A stretch of DNA of 64,000 bases from Phaeosaccion multiseriatum (lineage: Eukaryota > Ochrophyta, other classes), in NCBI GenBank assembly GCA_965112735.1, contig OZ218954.1, forward strand, positions 1,674,001-1,738,000. The letters run 5' to 3'. The notes beneath the pieces are model-generated. The model was not told the DNA's origin. It saw only the letters and a list, made by a program, of their open reading frames with translations, and made no database searches. Shown here piece after piece: positions 12,077 to 23,401 of the stretch. The translations under genes were made by a program, and so were the position numbers. How positions within the stretch are numbered: the first letter of the stretch is position 1; every line of letters begins with the position of its first letter.

Positions 12077-13743
12077 TTAGTAGCGTGCGTTCTCAGGAGG
12101 TTGGGGTAACCTTCTGTTGGCAGCGGCTCCCATCTCCTGTCGAAGTGACACGAGCACCTGCTCCATGCCGTAATTCCTATTCCACTGCGCCAAAATGGGC
12201 AGCTTACTCTTGGAGACCTAACAAAAGTACACGCATTTGGGGGGGGGGTGCACGATACCCAAAGAGGGGAAGGGAAGACAAGAGAGGAAGAATGGGGGCG
12301 TGCGAAACACTTTTGGGTGAGTGTGTGTGGGTAGAGTCCATACCATCACTCCAGGGCGGACAGCGAGTGGCACGGAGCTCACAAGCTCACCCAACAACAG
12401 CTACGAAGCTACAGCTACGAAGCTACAGCTACGAAGCTGCAAGACGGCCCCGTATGCACTGGGGTATGAGAGATGACACTACTTTGGCCACCCCAGCCAC
12501 AGGCCGCAGCAGGTACCACCGCACCGGTAAAAGTCCCTCTCCTCTCCTCCCTTCCCCTCCCCTCCCCCCCTCCTCCTTCTCGTCCTCAACCCTCCCCCTC
12601 CTACTCACCTCCCCGGTCCTCTGATCCACGCAGGGGATATTTACGCGACTGCTGAAACGCACCAAAGGCGCCACATCTGGATAGTTCTCCCCACAGTGCA
12701 GCCGCAGCTCATAGAGCCGCCCCTCGTGGCTGGTCTGTTCGGGAGGGGAGGGGGGGGGAGGGGAGGCAAGAAGGAAGGCATTAAATGGATGCGAAGGGAG
12801 TGTGAGCATGCGTGCGTTGCGTTATGCAGTTGCAGTGAGGTTTCGGTGTGCGTGTGCCCACATGTACCACAACAAGAAAACACACACATGAACACACACA
12901 CACGCCAACAAGGAGCAGAGGAAAAGAAGCCAAGCCCAGTCTCACTCACCCCTTGGGGGCCGAGAATGGTGCCGTTCCAGTCCGTCATAAAGATGTCCTC
13001 CCCGTCCACGAGCCCGAAGGAGATGCTCATATCGCCCAGGCCCTTCTCTGCCTTCTCCAGCTCCTCCAACAGCTTAAAATTGCGAGGGACTGTGAGTGAG
13101 TGAGTGAGTGAGTGAGTAAAAAGGCAAGAGGCAGAGGCAGAGAGAGAGGGTTGTGCAGGGAGGGTTGCAAGTGTGTACGAGTGAGTGAGTGGGAGTCAAG
13201 CAGTCAGGTAGTGAGTCAACAAGTCACCAGGGACGACAGGAGCAGCAGCAGTTGAGAGGGGTGGGAAGGCGGTGAATGAGAGGAGAGGGGCGAGAGGGGT
13301 GGCAGAGAAAGGAAAGCAGTGGAACGTGTCGGGGGATAATGCAAGAGCTGTCCATCCGTCTCTACCGCCGAAATAAAGATGTGCAGTAGGCCAACTAAGC
13401 ACTGCCAGTCAGTAGAGAGAGAGAGAGGGTGGGGGCCTGTGGGGTGGGACTGCACACCCGCAGAGGTAGAAAGGATGGGCGGGAAGAGGGAGGCCCACAA
13501 CAAAGGCCGCCCAAGACCGCCTGTAAAGCCGGGGAGTCACTAAAGCATAGACAGCCCCTTCGACCCCTCCGTCCCCTCACCCTCCTCCTAGAGCAGGGCT
13601 TTTCGTAACTCTGGTCGATATGCCCCTTCTCTCTCCTTTCTTCTCCCACTCTCCTCCGGATTCTGTTCCACCCTCTTGGACCCCTCCCTCCTTACAGCGG
13701 GTAACTTACTTAGGATCACCTCGCCCGTTGCTGTCGTTTGCAT
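12077..13743 (-). CDS. MMS2: Ubiquitin-conjugating enzyme E2 variant (UEV1/MMS2)
   Basis: Four exons on the minus strand (13743-13710, 13089-12950, 12734-12609, 12217-12077) join in phase to 146 residues, the standard UEV length. The protein starts [19 protein letters not shown] and continues with [12 protein letters not shown], the [17 protein letters not shown] turn, GENYPD and [18 protein letters not shown], and ends [13 protein letters not shown]. The E2 active-site Cys is absent, as expected: the HPNI..G.ICL segment is replaced by the UEV form. In characterised eukaryotes UEV pairs with Ubc13 to build Lys63-linked ubiquitin chains in DNA-damage tolerance and signalling. The last exon begins after an acceptor at 12218-12220 and holds the [20 protein letters not shown] helix. 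The gene is head-to-head with BBS8. Confidence 0.96.
12399..12440. repeat. 14-base tandem repeat, 3 copies
   Basis: Three copies of AGCTACGAAGCTAC (the last slightly diverged) lie in the last intron of the UEV gene. Confidence 0.9.
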
Positions 13744-14143
13744 GGTTTCACGTATGTGCGTGCGAGTGTGCTTTTCCTGCCGTCCTCCTCCTTTGCCTCA
13801 CTCTTCCAGGCTTTAAGCTCCCCCTCCGCTTTGCTCTCTTCTCAAGGGACAAGAGGACGTCTCTATATACAAGAGGAGGTTGTAGGGAGGATGGCACGTA
13901 TCTCGTCCTTCTCAGAGACTCCACTGACGAACTAGTCGGCCTAGTTCTAGTGTTTGACGGTAAACACTGCAAGAGGGGCAAAGCCTCGATATCTCCTTTT
14001 TCTTTTGTTTTTTTTTCTTCCCCCCTTCCTTCGCACCACAAAATCCCAGGGGGGTATTGTGGAGCTCCTCTATATTTAAAGTAGAGCTGTCTCAACGGGC
14101 AGTGAAAAAAAAATATCCCAAAATTTACATAAAAAAAGAGGAG
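13744..14143. promoter_or_regulatory. Divergent promoter region, UEV / BBS8
   Basis: Only 400 bases separate the two start codons, which point away from each other. A TATA-like TATATTTAAA lies at 14071-14080, about 65 bases upstream of the BBS8 ATG. Bidirectional use is inferred from the geometry. Confidence 0.55.
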
Positions 14144-17100
14144 ATGGCTGCCGCTGCTGTGCAGATACCGCGAGGTATCGACCCAGTTTGGTGCGTACTC
14201 GCTATTTTCTTGAGAATAGTACGCTGTGCTGGTCCAGAACCGGAAAGGGCAAGGAGAAATCCCAGCTGAATTTTTTTGCCGCCCTCTCCTCCTCCTTCTT
14301 ATCCCCTCGTTCTTCTCCTTCTCTCTGTTTATTCCATACTCAGGTATTCCCTTTCCAAACTACGGCGGAGGAAGTTCGACGATTGCAGTAGCATATGCTC
14401 AGAGATCTTAGAAGTCAACAATAGAGACCAGGTACTTCGCTCTCACCAGCTCTCCGCCTCTTGCCGAACCGAGCGCCCCCTCTTCACTCTTCTGCACCCA
14501 TGCCCCCTTTGTCTGCCTTCTTGAAATCACCCCCGTGTTGCTCACTCACCCCTACCTCCGCATGATACGCCCATCAATACCCAATGCCCTTGCTCCACAG
14601 GCCGTGTGGTATCTCAAGTGCCGAGCGCTGGCCCTGAATGAATATGTAGATGATACTGAGATGGAGGAGGAGGGGGTTGGGGAGGTTCTACTTGATGACA
14701 ATGCGACGGCAGATATGCCGAGACCAGGCACATCCCTTAGCAGGTACGCCAAGCTTCTCGTTTTAGACACAGAAGGCGAAGAAGACCTGAGCCTCAGCCC
14801 TGCTTTTCGTTTGTAGAGCTGCTGCTGTGCCCCAGATCCTGACCCCCTCCCGTGTCTTCCTCCCCTTTGTTCTTCTCTCTCAGACCAATGACTCAGGCCC
14901 TAGGAGGCAATCAAGGTATCAGGAGGGGAGAGAAGCAGAACCCAGCCCTGCTGATAGTCGACTTGAAAGAGGACAGATTGCGTGTGCTGTATGTAGAGTC
15001 ACGTGACACATAGATAACACACCCTTCCTCGCGTATCCACTCAATTTCAAACATGTCCACCCCCCCCCCCCCACCCACCCACCAAGGTGTGAGGCCAATG
15101 ACTTCATCGGGACGACCGCTGACGGGATTCAGCAGGCCGGGCACTTCTTCTCGCGTAAAGACGGGGCAGACAGACGTGTCTACCGCGATGAAGGGCACCA
15201 AGCCCGGCACAGCGAGACCCACCACGATCATGGGCAGGTATGTTTAGCTTTTTCTGTTCCCTTGCCTCGACAATGGCCCGCCCCCCCCTCTTGCTTGCCT
15301 GCCTACTGAGAACGTGAGAGTGAGAGGAGCTGAGGCTAATCCGTGCTGCTCCTGCTCATGCTCATGATCCTGCTCCTGTTGCTGCTGTATCACCGACTTC
15401 TGCTCACTGTTCGTCAGGGAAGTGCGGCTGGGCACGGCGAGCATGGCGTCTAGTAGCGGCAACACCGGCGTGCTCTTCATCAACACGGACCGCTTGGACT
15501 TCCGCAAGTACGCCAAGAGGCCACCGCTGGCCATGGTGCTGGAGGAGTACCTGCTGCACGTGGAGGTGTGTGGGCAGAGAGAGGCATAAAGGCAAAGCAG
15601 AGGCGTATGGGAAGGGCAGAGGTGTTTGGGCAGAGCAGAGGCTTAGGTAGAGCAGAGGCATATTTGAAGGGCAGAGCAGAGGAGCAAGTGAAAGCCGACG
15701 CAAGGTGTCGTGTGCCGGTTAGAAGCGTGTTGAGTGCTGTCTACCCCTCTTTCCCGTTAAGGGGAACGAAGGCTCAGTGTCAACCTCTCTTGTGCTTCTT
15801 CTTCCACCGCAGAGGAATCCCCGCAAGGCCTTGGAGCTGGCGTCGGAGGCCACCGTTGCCTATGAGTACAAGGACTGGTGGTGGAAGGCCAGGTAATGCG
15901 CATACCCACGCACGCAAGCACGCACACACGAACACACACACGCACACGCACATACACGAATACGTAAGAAAGAATATGCAACGCACGCATACACCAACAC
16001 ACTCACTCACTCACTCTCTCACTCACCCCCACCCCCTCCTTACCCCCTCTCTCCCTTACCCCAGACTGGGTAAGTGCTACTACAAGCTGGGGCTACTGCG
16101 TGAGGCAGAGAAGCAGCTGAAGAGCTCCCTCGACGCGCAGGAGATGGTGTGCACATACCTGGACCTATCCAAGGTAGGGTGGCAGTACCTGCTGTTAGTC
16201 AGTCAATAGCACTACCTGGTGTTAGTCAGTCAGTAGCAGTACCTGGTGTTAGTCAGTCAGTAGCAGTACCTGGTGTTAGTCAGTCAGTAGCAGTACCTGG
16301 TGTTAGTCAGTCAGTAGCACTACCTGGTGTTAGTCAGTCAGTAGCAGTACCTGGTGTTAGTCAGTCAGTAGCAGTACCTGGTGTTAGTCAGTCAGTAGCA
16401 GTACCTGGTGTTAGGCAGTACCTGGTACTGGCGTCTCTCCTCTATCCCTCCGACCCCTTCTTCGACTGTCTTCTCATTCCCTCCCTCCCCTTCCTCTCCC
16501 CCCAAAGGTTTACCTCCGACTCGACCTTCCCAACACCGCTCTGGACATGTTTATGAAAGCTCTGGAGAAGCACCCTGGGGAGAGCCGTCTCCTCGTGGGC
16601 ATTGCGCGTCTGCACGATACACTCAACGACAGCGCCAAAGCCATTCCTAGCTACAAGGCTGTACTCAACCTCGAGGCCAGCAACGTGGAAGCTATCGCCT
16701 GCCTCGCTGCCAACCACTTTTACACCGACCAGCCCGAGTTAGCTCTCCGCTACTACCGCCGCCTGTTGCAAATGGGCGTCAACAACACGGAGTTGTGGAC
16801 CAACTTGGGTCTCTGCTGCTTCTACGCCTCCCAATATGACATGGCACTGAGCTGTCTCCAACGTGCCTTGTCCATGTCAAGCGATGCCAACATGGGTGAC
16901 GTTTGGTACGCGGTGGGCCAAGTGGCCATTGGTATCGGAGACTTGGGGCTGGCGTATCAGGCCTTTCAGGTAATCGTGCGTAGCAACACGTATGTAGGCA
17001 GGCATACGCTGTACGTGTGTAAGTACGAAGGCAGACAGATGGATGCATGGAAACAGGTAGACAGGTAGACAGGAAGATGACTCCCTCCGTCCCTCCCATC

Positions 17101-17297
17101 ACCTCCCCTCCCCTCCCTCCATCCTCCGTAGATTGCCATTTCGGTGGACAAGAATCACTCCGAGTCCTACAGCAACCTGGGTGTGCTGGAGATGCGCAAG
17201 GGGCAGACCGACGCTGCGAGGAACAACTTCCGCACCGCACAAAGCCTGGCGCCTTACCTCTACGAGCCCTTCTATAATGGCGCCCTGCTGGCCTACA

Positions 17298-17378
<81 letters not shown>

Positions 17379-17772
17379 TGTGTGCGCGCGTTCGTGTGTG
17401 GTATGTGTGTGTTTGCGCGTGTGTGCGTGTGTGTGCAAGCGAGTGTGTGCGGGCGTTTGGCGGAGTCCTGCTCTTATTCTCATCCACGAGACCGTCTCCC
17501 TCTGGCCACTCTCTCTGCCCCTCTCCACGGCTGACCCACTCACTCACTCACTCACTCACTGCCTGCCTGCCTACCTGCCTGCCTGCCTGCCTGATTGAGT
17601 GCCCATATGCCTCTGACTGACTAATTGCCCATATGCCTTGACTGACCGAACCCAGGTTGGCGACTTCCCGGAGGCCTTCTCCACTGTCAAGAAGGCCCTG
17701 GAGGTGTACCCGGACCACAGCGATAGCAAGGAGCTGCTCAGGCTACTGCAGCAGCACTTCGCCGTGCTATAG
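14144..17772 (+). CDS. BBS8: Bardet-Biedl syndrome 8 protein (TTC8), BBSome subunit
   Basis: Eleven exons: 14144-14190, 14344-14431, 14601-14743, 14884-14915, 15087-15237, 15418-15565, 15813-15892, 16065-16173, 16508-16969, 17132-17299, 17656-17772. They join in phase to 514 residues, the same length as animal TTC8. The N-terminal [10 protein letters not shown] and [15 protein letters not shown], the PRPGTSL / [16 protein letters not shown] motifs, [27 protein letters not shown], and the TPR array ([47 protein letters not shown]) all match. It ends [14 protein letters not shown]8 is a TPR subunit of the BBSome, the coat that moves membrane cargo through cilia. Its intact frame and splice sites imply the organism makes cilia or flagella at some stage. 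The first exon is only 47 bases and was placed from phase and conservation. Confidence 0.97.
16183..16425 (+). repeat. 27-base minisatellite in BBS8 intron 8
   Basis: About nine copies of a 27-base unit (core ACCTGGTGTTAGTCAGTCAG) repeat with exact period; ACCTG recurs at 16187, 16214, 16241 and onward. One frame stays open throughout (VPGVSQSVA repeats), but it is not the BBS8 frame. Confidence 0.95.
17300..17374. repeat. (GT)n microsatellite starting at a splice donor
   Basis: About 37 GT dinucleotides begin directly at the first intron base after BBS8 exon 10 (...GCCTACAAG|GTGTGT...). The donor GT is therefore itself part of the array. Confidence 0.95.
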
Positions 17773-18644
17773 CTTAGCAGGTAGAGCTTATTTTAGCTGC
17801 TGCTTTAGCTGTAAGGTGGAGGGCTGCCCAGCCTACTGCAGCAGCACTTTTGCTGTACTATAGGCTTTCCCTGCTGCCTTGATTGGAGCTTTGCTATTAG
17901 TAAGGGCGGCCCTTCATCGCTGTGCTGATACAGCTCTTGCTTTTGATAAAGCTGTTACTTGAGTAGAGCTGCTTGGGTGAAAGGTTCACGCAGGGCTGCT
18001 CGTCTACTTTTCATAGCCTTTCCATCGCTCGCCGTGCTATTGAATGCAACTGCTTTGCCTAGAGCTAACTGCCAGGGTATAGTAGGCGGACGGCTGTCCG
18101 TCTGCGGTCGACGGGGTGGGGCGGTGTGCTCGCCTGTACTTTGTTCAGGAGTGCGAGAGAGACTCGGCGTGGAGGGGGGGAGACTCCTCTCCTTGCTCGA
18201 TCCTCCCCAATGGGATGTACATACATACGCACATACACACATACATACATACATCCACAGCTTTTTTTGTTGAAGCACTTCATTCTTAGTATGATGCTTA
18301 CGATAGGGCTTTGATATACATGCTGCTGCTGCTGTATCACCACCAACTGCTGCCGCTGCTGCTGCTGCTGCTGCTGCTGTTCCTACTGCTGCTGCTGTTC
18401 CTACTGCTCTTCCAATAAAGACTCGGTGGTTAATTGGAGAAAGGCTTCCTCCGAACCGCGGGCCTCGGCAGCAGGGTTGTGTGGATGTAGGGCATCTCAA
18501 CATCATCTCAAGGAAAAAAAAGTCCTCGCAGTTCCTCCCATCCTACCTCACTCTGCCCTGCGCCTCGATGAAAGCACCTGCCTGTGATTGTAAGACCTTA
18601 ATACCACCATCACTAGCTGGATGGAGATTGACCTGCCTCATTCA
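17773..18644. other. Convergent 3' region of BBS8 and HYOU1
   Basis: No gene is seen. A degenerate copy of the BBS8 terminus lies at about 17823-17866. There are CATA repeats at about 18220-18256 and (CTG)n with an embedded TATCACCACCAACTGC at 18321-18400. Confidence 0.7.
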
Positions 18645-21600
18645 TCAGAGCTCTTCCTTGCCTGCCTCCTTCTCTCCCCCTTCTACCTCCTCCTCCCCCT
18701 CCTCCTTCGCCTCTCCCTCCTCACCCTCTTCCTTCTTCTCCTCCCCGTCCCCCTTTCCCTCCTCCCCCTCCCCCCCCTCCTCCTCCTCCTTCTTCTCCAC
18801 CTTGGGAGCAGGCTTCTTACTAAGCCGTGCAAACACGACCTTCAGCGAGTGCAATTTGGGCTCCACGTCGGCGGCCGAGAAGGCTGGTGTTTCGTGGCCT
18901 GGTGTCTCCGCCTGGGCGGCCTCCTTGTCGTTGAGCCACTTCTCAACATCGCTCACTAGCTCCAGCACCTCTGTTCGCTCCTCTTCTGTGATCCATGGCC
19001 GCTTCGTCTCCCACTCCGCCATCTGGGAACGGAGGTACGCACGCACGCGCACACGCACGCACACACACACGCACGCACACACACACGCGCACACACACAC
19101 ACGCACACACACACACACACACACACAAGAGAGAGAGTGACAGAGAGGTAGAGAGAACGAGAGAGGGAGAGGGTCGGTTAGACCAGTGTGGGAAATAAAA
19201 GCGCCACATTAAGAAGCCCACTGGCGGTTTCCTCTCTGTGCATACACACACACACATCCAAAACCTCTAGTTCCCCCTCTCCTCTCCTCTCTCTCTCGGC
19301 TGCGTCCCTTCATATTACACACACTCACCCACCCACCCACCCACACAAATACGTATACTTAGGTTGAGTATCTGTCGACATGAGCGTAAACATACGGCAA
19401 CGACTACCTACATACCCTCTCACCTTATCCCCCACGCGTTTCAAGTCGCCCCTCGCGCTCTCCACCGCTGCCGGTCGAGCAGTGAGCTCCTCCCATCGCG
19501 TAAAGATGGGGTCGGCCACATTCTCTAGCGTCAGCTTCTTCGCTCTATATACAGGCGCCTCCTCGTCCCACCCATCGTCATAGAGCCATTCCTCCAGATC
19601 TCCAGACAGAGCGATCACCTCCTGTGGACGAAGTGCAGGATAGGGTAGGGTAGGGTACGGTAGGGTAGGGTAGGGTAGGGTAGGTGTGTGGTAGGGTAAG
19701 AGTAGGGGAGGGGAGGGTATCGATCACACACCACACATGAAGTGTAGTTCAAAGCAGAGCAGGGTGGGGGCGGGGGGGTGGGGAGGGTCGTGGTTGGGGT
19801 GGGGTTGAGTTGCCAATGGAATCGCGTTGGGTGCTCAGACGAAGGGAGTCACAGATGCCACGGATGAGTAGGAGGGAGGGAGGAAGGGGAGGGAGCCGAG
19901 ACTAAGTGCGTGTTCAAGGGAGTGCCTCCCCCCCCGCCCGCCCGCCTCGCTTATTCTTTCGTCTTGGAGCTCGTTGGTCATCCTCTTCTCTCTCTCCCTC
20001 CCTTCCCCTCCTCTGTCCTCCTCCTCTCCGCTCGTTGGTCACCCTCTTCTCCCTCCTCTCCCCTCCCCTTCTCTCCCCTCCTCACGCACCGATCGCATGT
20101 CGTCTGTGCTCACGGCCTTGAGCTCATCCTCCTTGTCGTAAAGCTTGTTCCTCACGGTCAGAATATAAGACTCCAATCCGTTCTTGGCTTCCTCCTGAGA
20201 GTGACAACGACAAGATCAGAGAGAGGGGGGAGAAAGAGAGAGAGAGGCGAGAGAAAGAGAGAGAGAGACAGGGGGAGAAAGAGGATACAGAGAGCGAGAC
20301 AGAGAGGGGGGAGAGAGAAGAGAGAGAGGGAGAGAGAGGATAGAGAGAGCGAGACAGAGAGAGGAGAGAGAGAAGAGAGAGAGGGAGAGCAAGAGAGATG
20401 GAGAGAGCAGAGGAGAGAGGTAGGGAGATGTGTGTGAGTGAAAGTACTTCATACTTCACGTACACCCACACGTCGTTGCGTCGAGGCATCGCCATCGTCA
20501 AGCACACGCTCCCTCCACACAATAGGAAGGAAGTGAGTTGAGTACAAGTGAAAGCCTGCAAAGCGATGCAGCCCCCCCCCCCTTCCCTCCCCTCTCTTCT
20601 CTTACCTTCTCCTTGCGCAGGTGATCGGCCTTGTTGAGGGCATCAATCTTGGCCAGTCCGGCCTTGAGATCCGCACCCACAAATGGCTTTACGGTCATGA
20701 ACTCAAAACTCTCTACGATGTCGAGTGGCTGCTTCTTCTTTTCTGTCACCATTTTGGTCTTTGTCACCTGCTTGGTCTTCTTCTTCTTCTTCTTGATCTT
20801 CTTCTTGTCCTTCTTTTTCTCTTTCTTGTCCTTTTTACTCTTCTTATCCTTCTCTTTCTTACTCTGCCGAGCAGCAAAGCAAGAGCAAGCAGCAGGAGCA
20901 TGGGAAGGAAGGGCATCATGGGTCGGTGCCAGGAGTATGGTGTCGCAAGAAGGCCGCAGGCAAGGCGGAGTTAGACGACAACGTCATGCACTCATACTCT
21001 CCTCGTATCGTACGACACATCTTTTCCCCTTTGCCCCTTGCTCCTCAATGCTCAGCGCTATGGGCAGTATAGAGTCAAGGGTATAGATAGAGAGTCAAGG
21101 CTTCATCACACACCACACGTGTCGTCACCATCACTCAAGCCCCTTGCTGTCCCGTTCCATCCCGTTTGCATGCGTGCGTGCGTGCGTGGGGCGGGGGCTT
21201 AATAACCAAACCGAAACTCCCTTCTCTTGAAGCCAGCCCGACCCTCAGCGCAGTATGTGCGTGTGTGTGTGCGTTCATGCCCTCACCTTCTTATCGTCGC
21301 CATCTCCCTCCTCCTCCTCCTCCTCCTCGTCCTCTTCCTTGCCCTCGCCCTCCTCGTCCGCCGCCGTCGCCGTCTCCTCCTCCTCTTCCTCCTCTTCCTC
21401 CTCCCCCTTCTTTCCCTCCTCTGTGCCCTCATCCGACGCAGCCTTCTCGTCAGTCTCGCCATCCACTACTGTCGCTGTTGCTCCTTCCTCCTCCTCCTCC
21501 TCATCCTCTACCGTAACCGTTTCCTCATACGTCACCTCCTTTCAGAGGATTACACGGATGGAGGGAGGGAAGGAAGGAAGGAAGGAGGGGGGCGGGGGGT

Positions 21601-22054
21601 GTCAGCTTATCCGCCGATGGCAATCAGTCATCACTCTATCCGCTTACCTCCGATCTCTCCATCACTACATCCCATTCGTCCATCCATCCCTCCATCCATC
21701 CACTGCCATCTACCCGTGTACCCCCACCTACCTTCTCAAACTCCACGTGTGCCTCTGCGCTAAGGAGGGACGTTAAGCCACTCGCATCCGTGGTGAAGCG
21801 CAGAGTGACCTTGGGCTGCCCCATGCCCTCCTCACTCATCTTCACAGCAAAGTCCGCAATGCCCGTGATGTTGTACGAGGTGAGCATCTGCTGCGTGCCT
21901 GCCGGGAGGAAAGGGTTCTCCTGCGGCGGGTGGTGGTGAGGGTGGGATAAGGTGAGGCGAGGTGAGGTAAGGTCACGTAAGATGAGGTAAGATAAGATAA
22001 GATAAGGTAAGGTGGGGCGACGTGAGGCAAGGTGGGGCAAGGCGGTCGCAAGGG

Positions 22055-22094
<40 letters not shown>

Positions 22095-23370
22095 CGAGCG
22101 GGGGGCGGTGGGGGGGATCGGGCAGGTAAGAGAGCGCCATGCCACAGAGCTCTGCGCTTTCGGGGTCTGTATTGTGATCGCTTGCGTCTCAACGCTCCTC
22201 CTCCTCCTCCTGCTCCTCCTCCTCCTCCTCCTGCTGCTGCTGGTCCTGCTCACCTCTGCATAGGTTACGTTGACTTGCATGTCTGAGACATGCGTGAGAG
22301 CAATAGTCTTCTTGAAGGGCAGGGGAGTTGCCGCTTCGTACAGGTTGAAGCGCTTCCCCCATGCCTCAGCCTCCTTGGCGTTCTTCTTCTTCTTCTTTCC
22401 GCTCTCCTCCTCCTTGCCAAACAGCTTGCTCCACGCGCTCTGTGTTGTGGTTTGTGAGGGGATCGGGTCAGGATGAGGCGCGTAAACGACTTGACACGAG
22501 ACGCAGCCATGAAGGCCTGCTGGGGCAAAAAAATATATAAAGTCCACTCAACGCCCGCATTCCCTCTCTCGCACTCACTCACTCACTCACTCCACGCCCC
22601 TCAACCATGCACGCACGCACGCACGCACGCACTCATCACCCATTCAAACTCACACTACACCCCTCTCGACGCTCCCGCCCCCACGCACGCACGCACGCAC
22701 GCACGCACTCACATCCTTCTCTTGTGTGTCGATGTCCTTGAGACTGACGTCAACGGCAAAGGGCGTAATGTCCGTCAGGCCCACGGGTCGCACTTGGAAG
22801 CTTTTGGAGAGGTTTGCTCCTCTAAACACCGCTCCGAGGGCCATCGACTCGTCTCCATTCAAGTGTACGCCAAGGCTCAGGGCCTCGTTGTCTGGGGGAG
22901 AGGAGGAGAAGGAGAGGGAGGAGCAGGAGGATGAGGAGGAGGAGGAGGAGGAGGAGGAGGAGGACGACGACACGTAAGGAGAGGGGCATGGAGTGACGAT
23001 GCCATCGTTGGTAATTCCCGTAACGACTATCAACACACTTCCTTCCCTCCCCCCCTTCTACTAGAGGGATTTGAAGAAGCTTCAAAGACACGTTGCCATG
23101 GTGGCACATACGTTGGTGATATGATACACGTCTTGGCGATACACGCACGTCGCCAATCTTGCCTGCCCCCCTTGTCCCCTGCCTACCTGCGTTGGTCGCT
23201 CCGTTATCCTTGAGGTATTTGTTGAGCCTCTCCTGTACCTTGGGTGTCCTTACGCCCCCCCCAATCATCTCCACCTCATCAATGTCCTTCAAAGTAAGGC
23301 CTGCCATCTCCAAGGCCATCTCAATGGGGTGGAGGAGTCTTGTGTTTCCACATCGTGTTCCAAACGGGCG

Positions 23371-23401
<31 letters not shown>

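Noticed and set aside
16183-16425. An open frame of VPGVSQSVA repeats as a separate gene
   Set aside because: It is the translated shadow of a 27-base minisatellite inside a BBS8 intron and has no start context or domain.
22440-22516. Extra HYOU1 coding sequence AFMAASRVKSFTRLI upstream of exon 13
   Set aside because: It is in a different frame from SAWSKLFG. The acceptor at 22440-22441 gives a phase-consistent join to exon 12.
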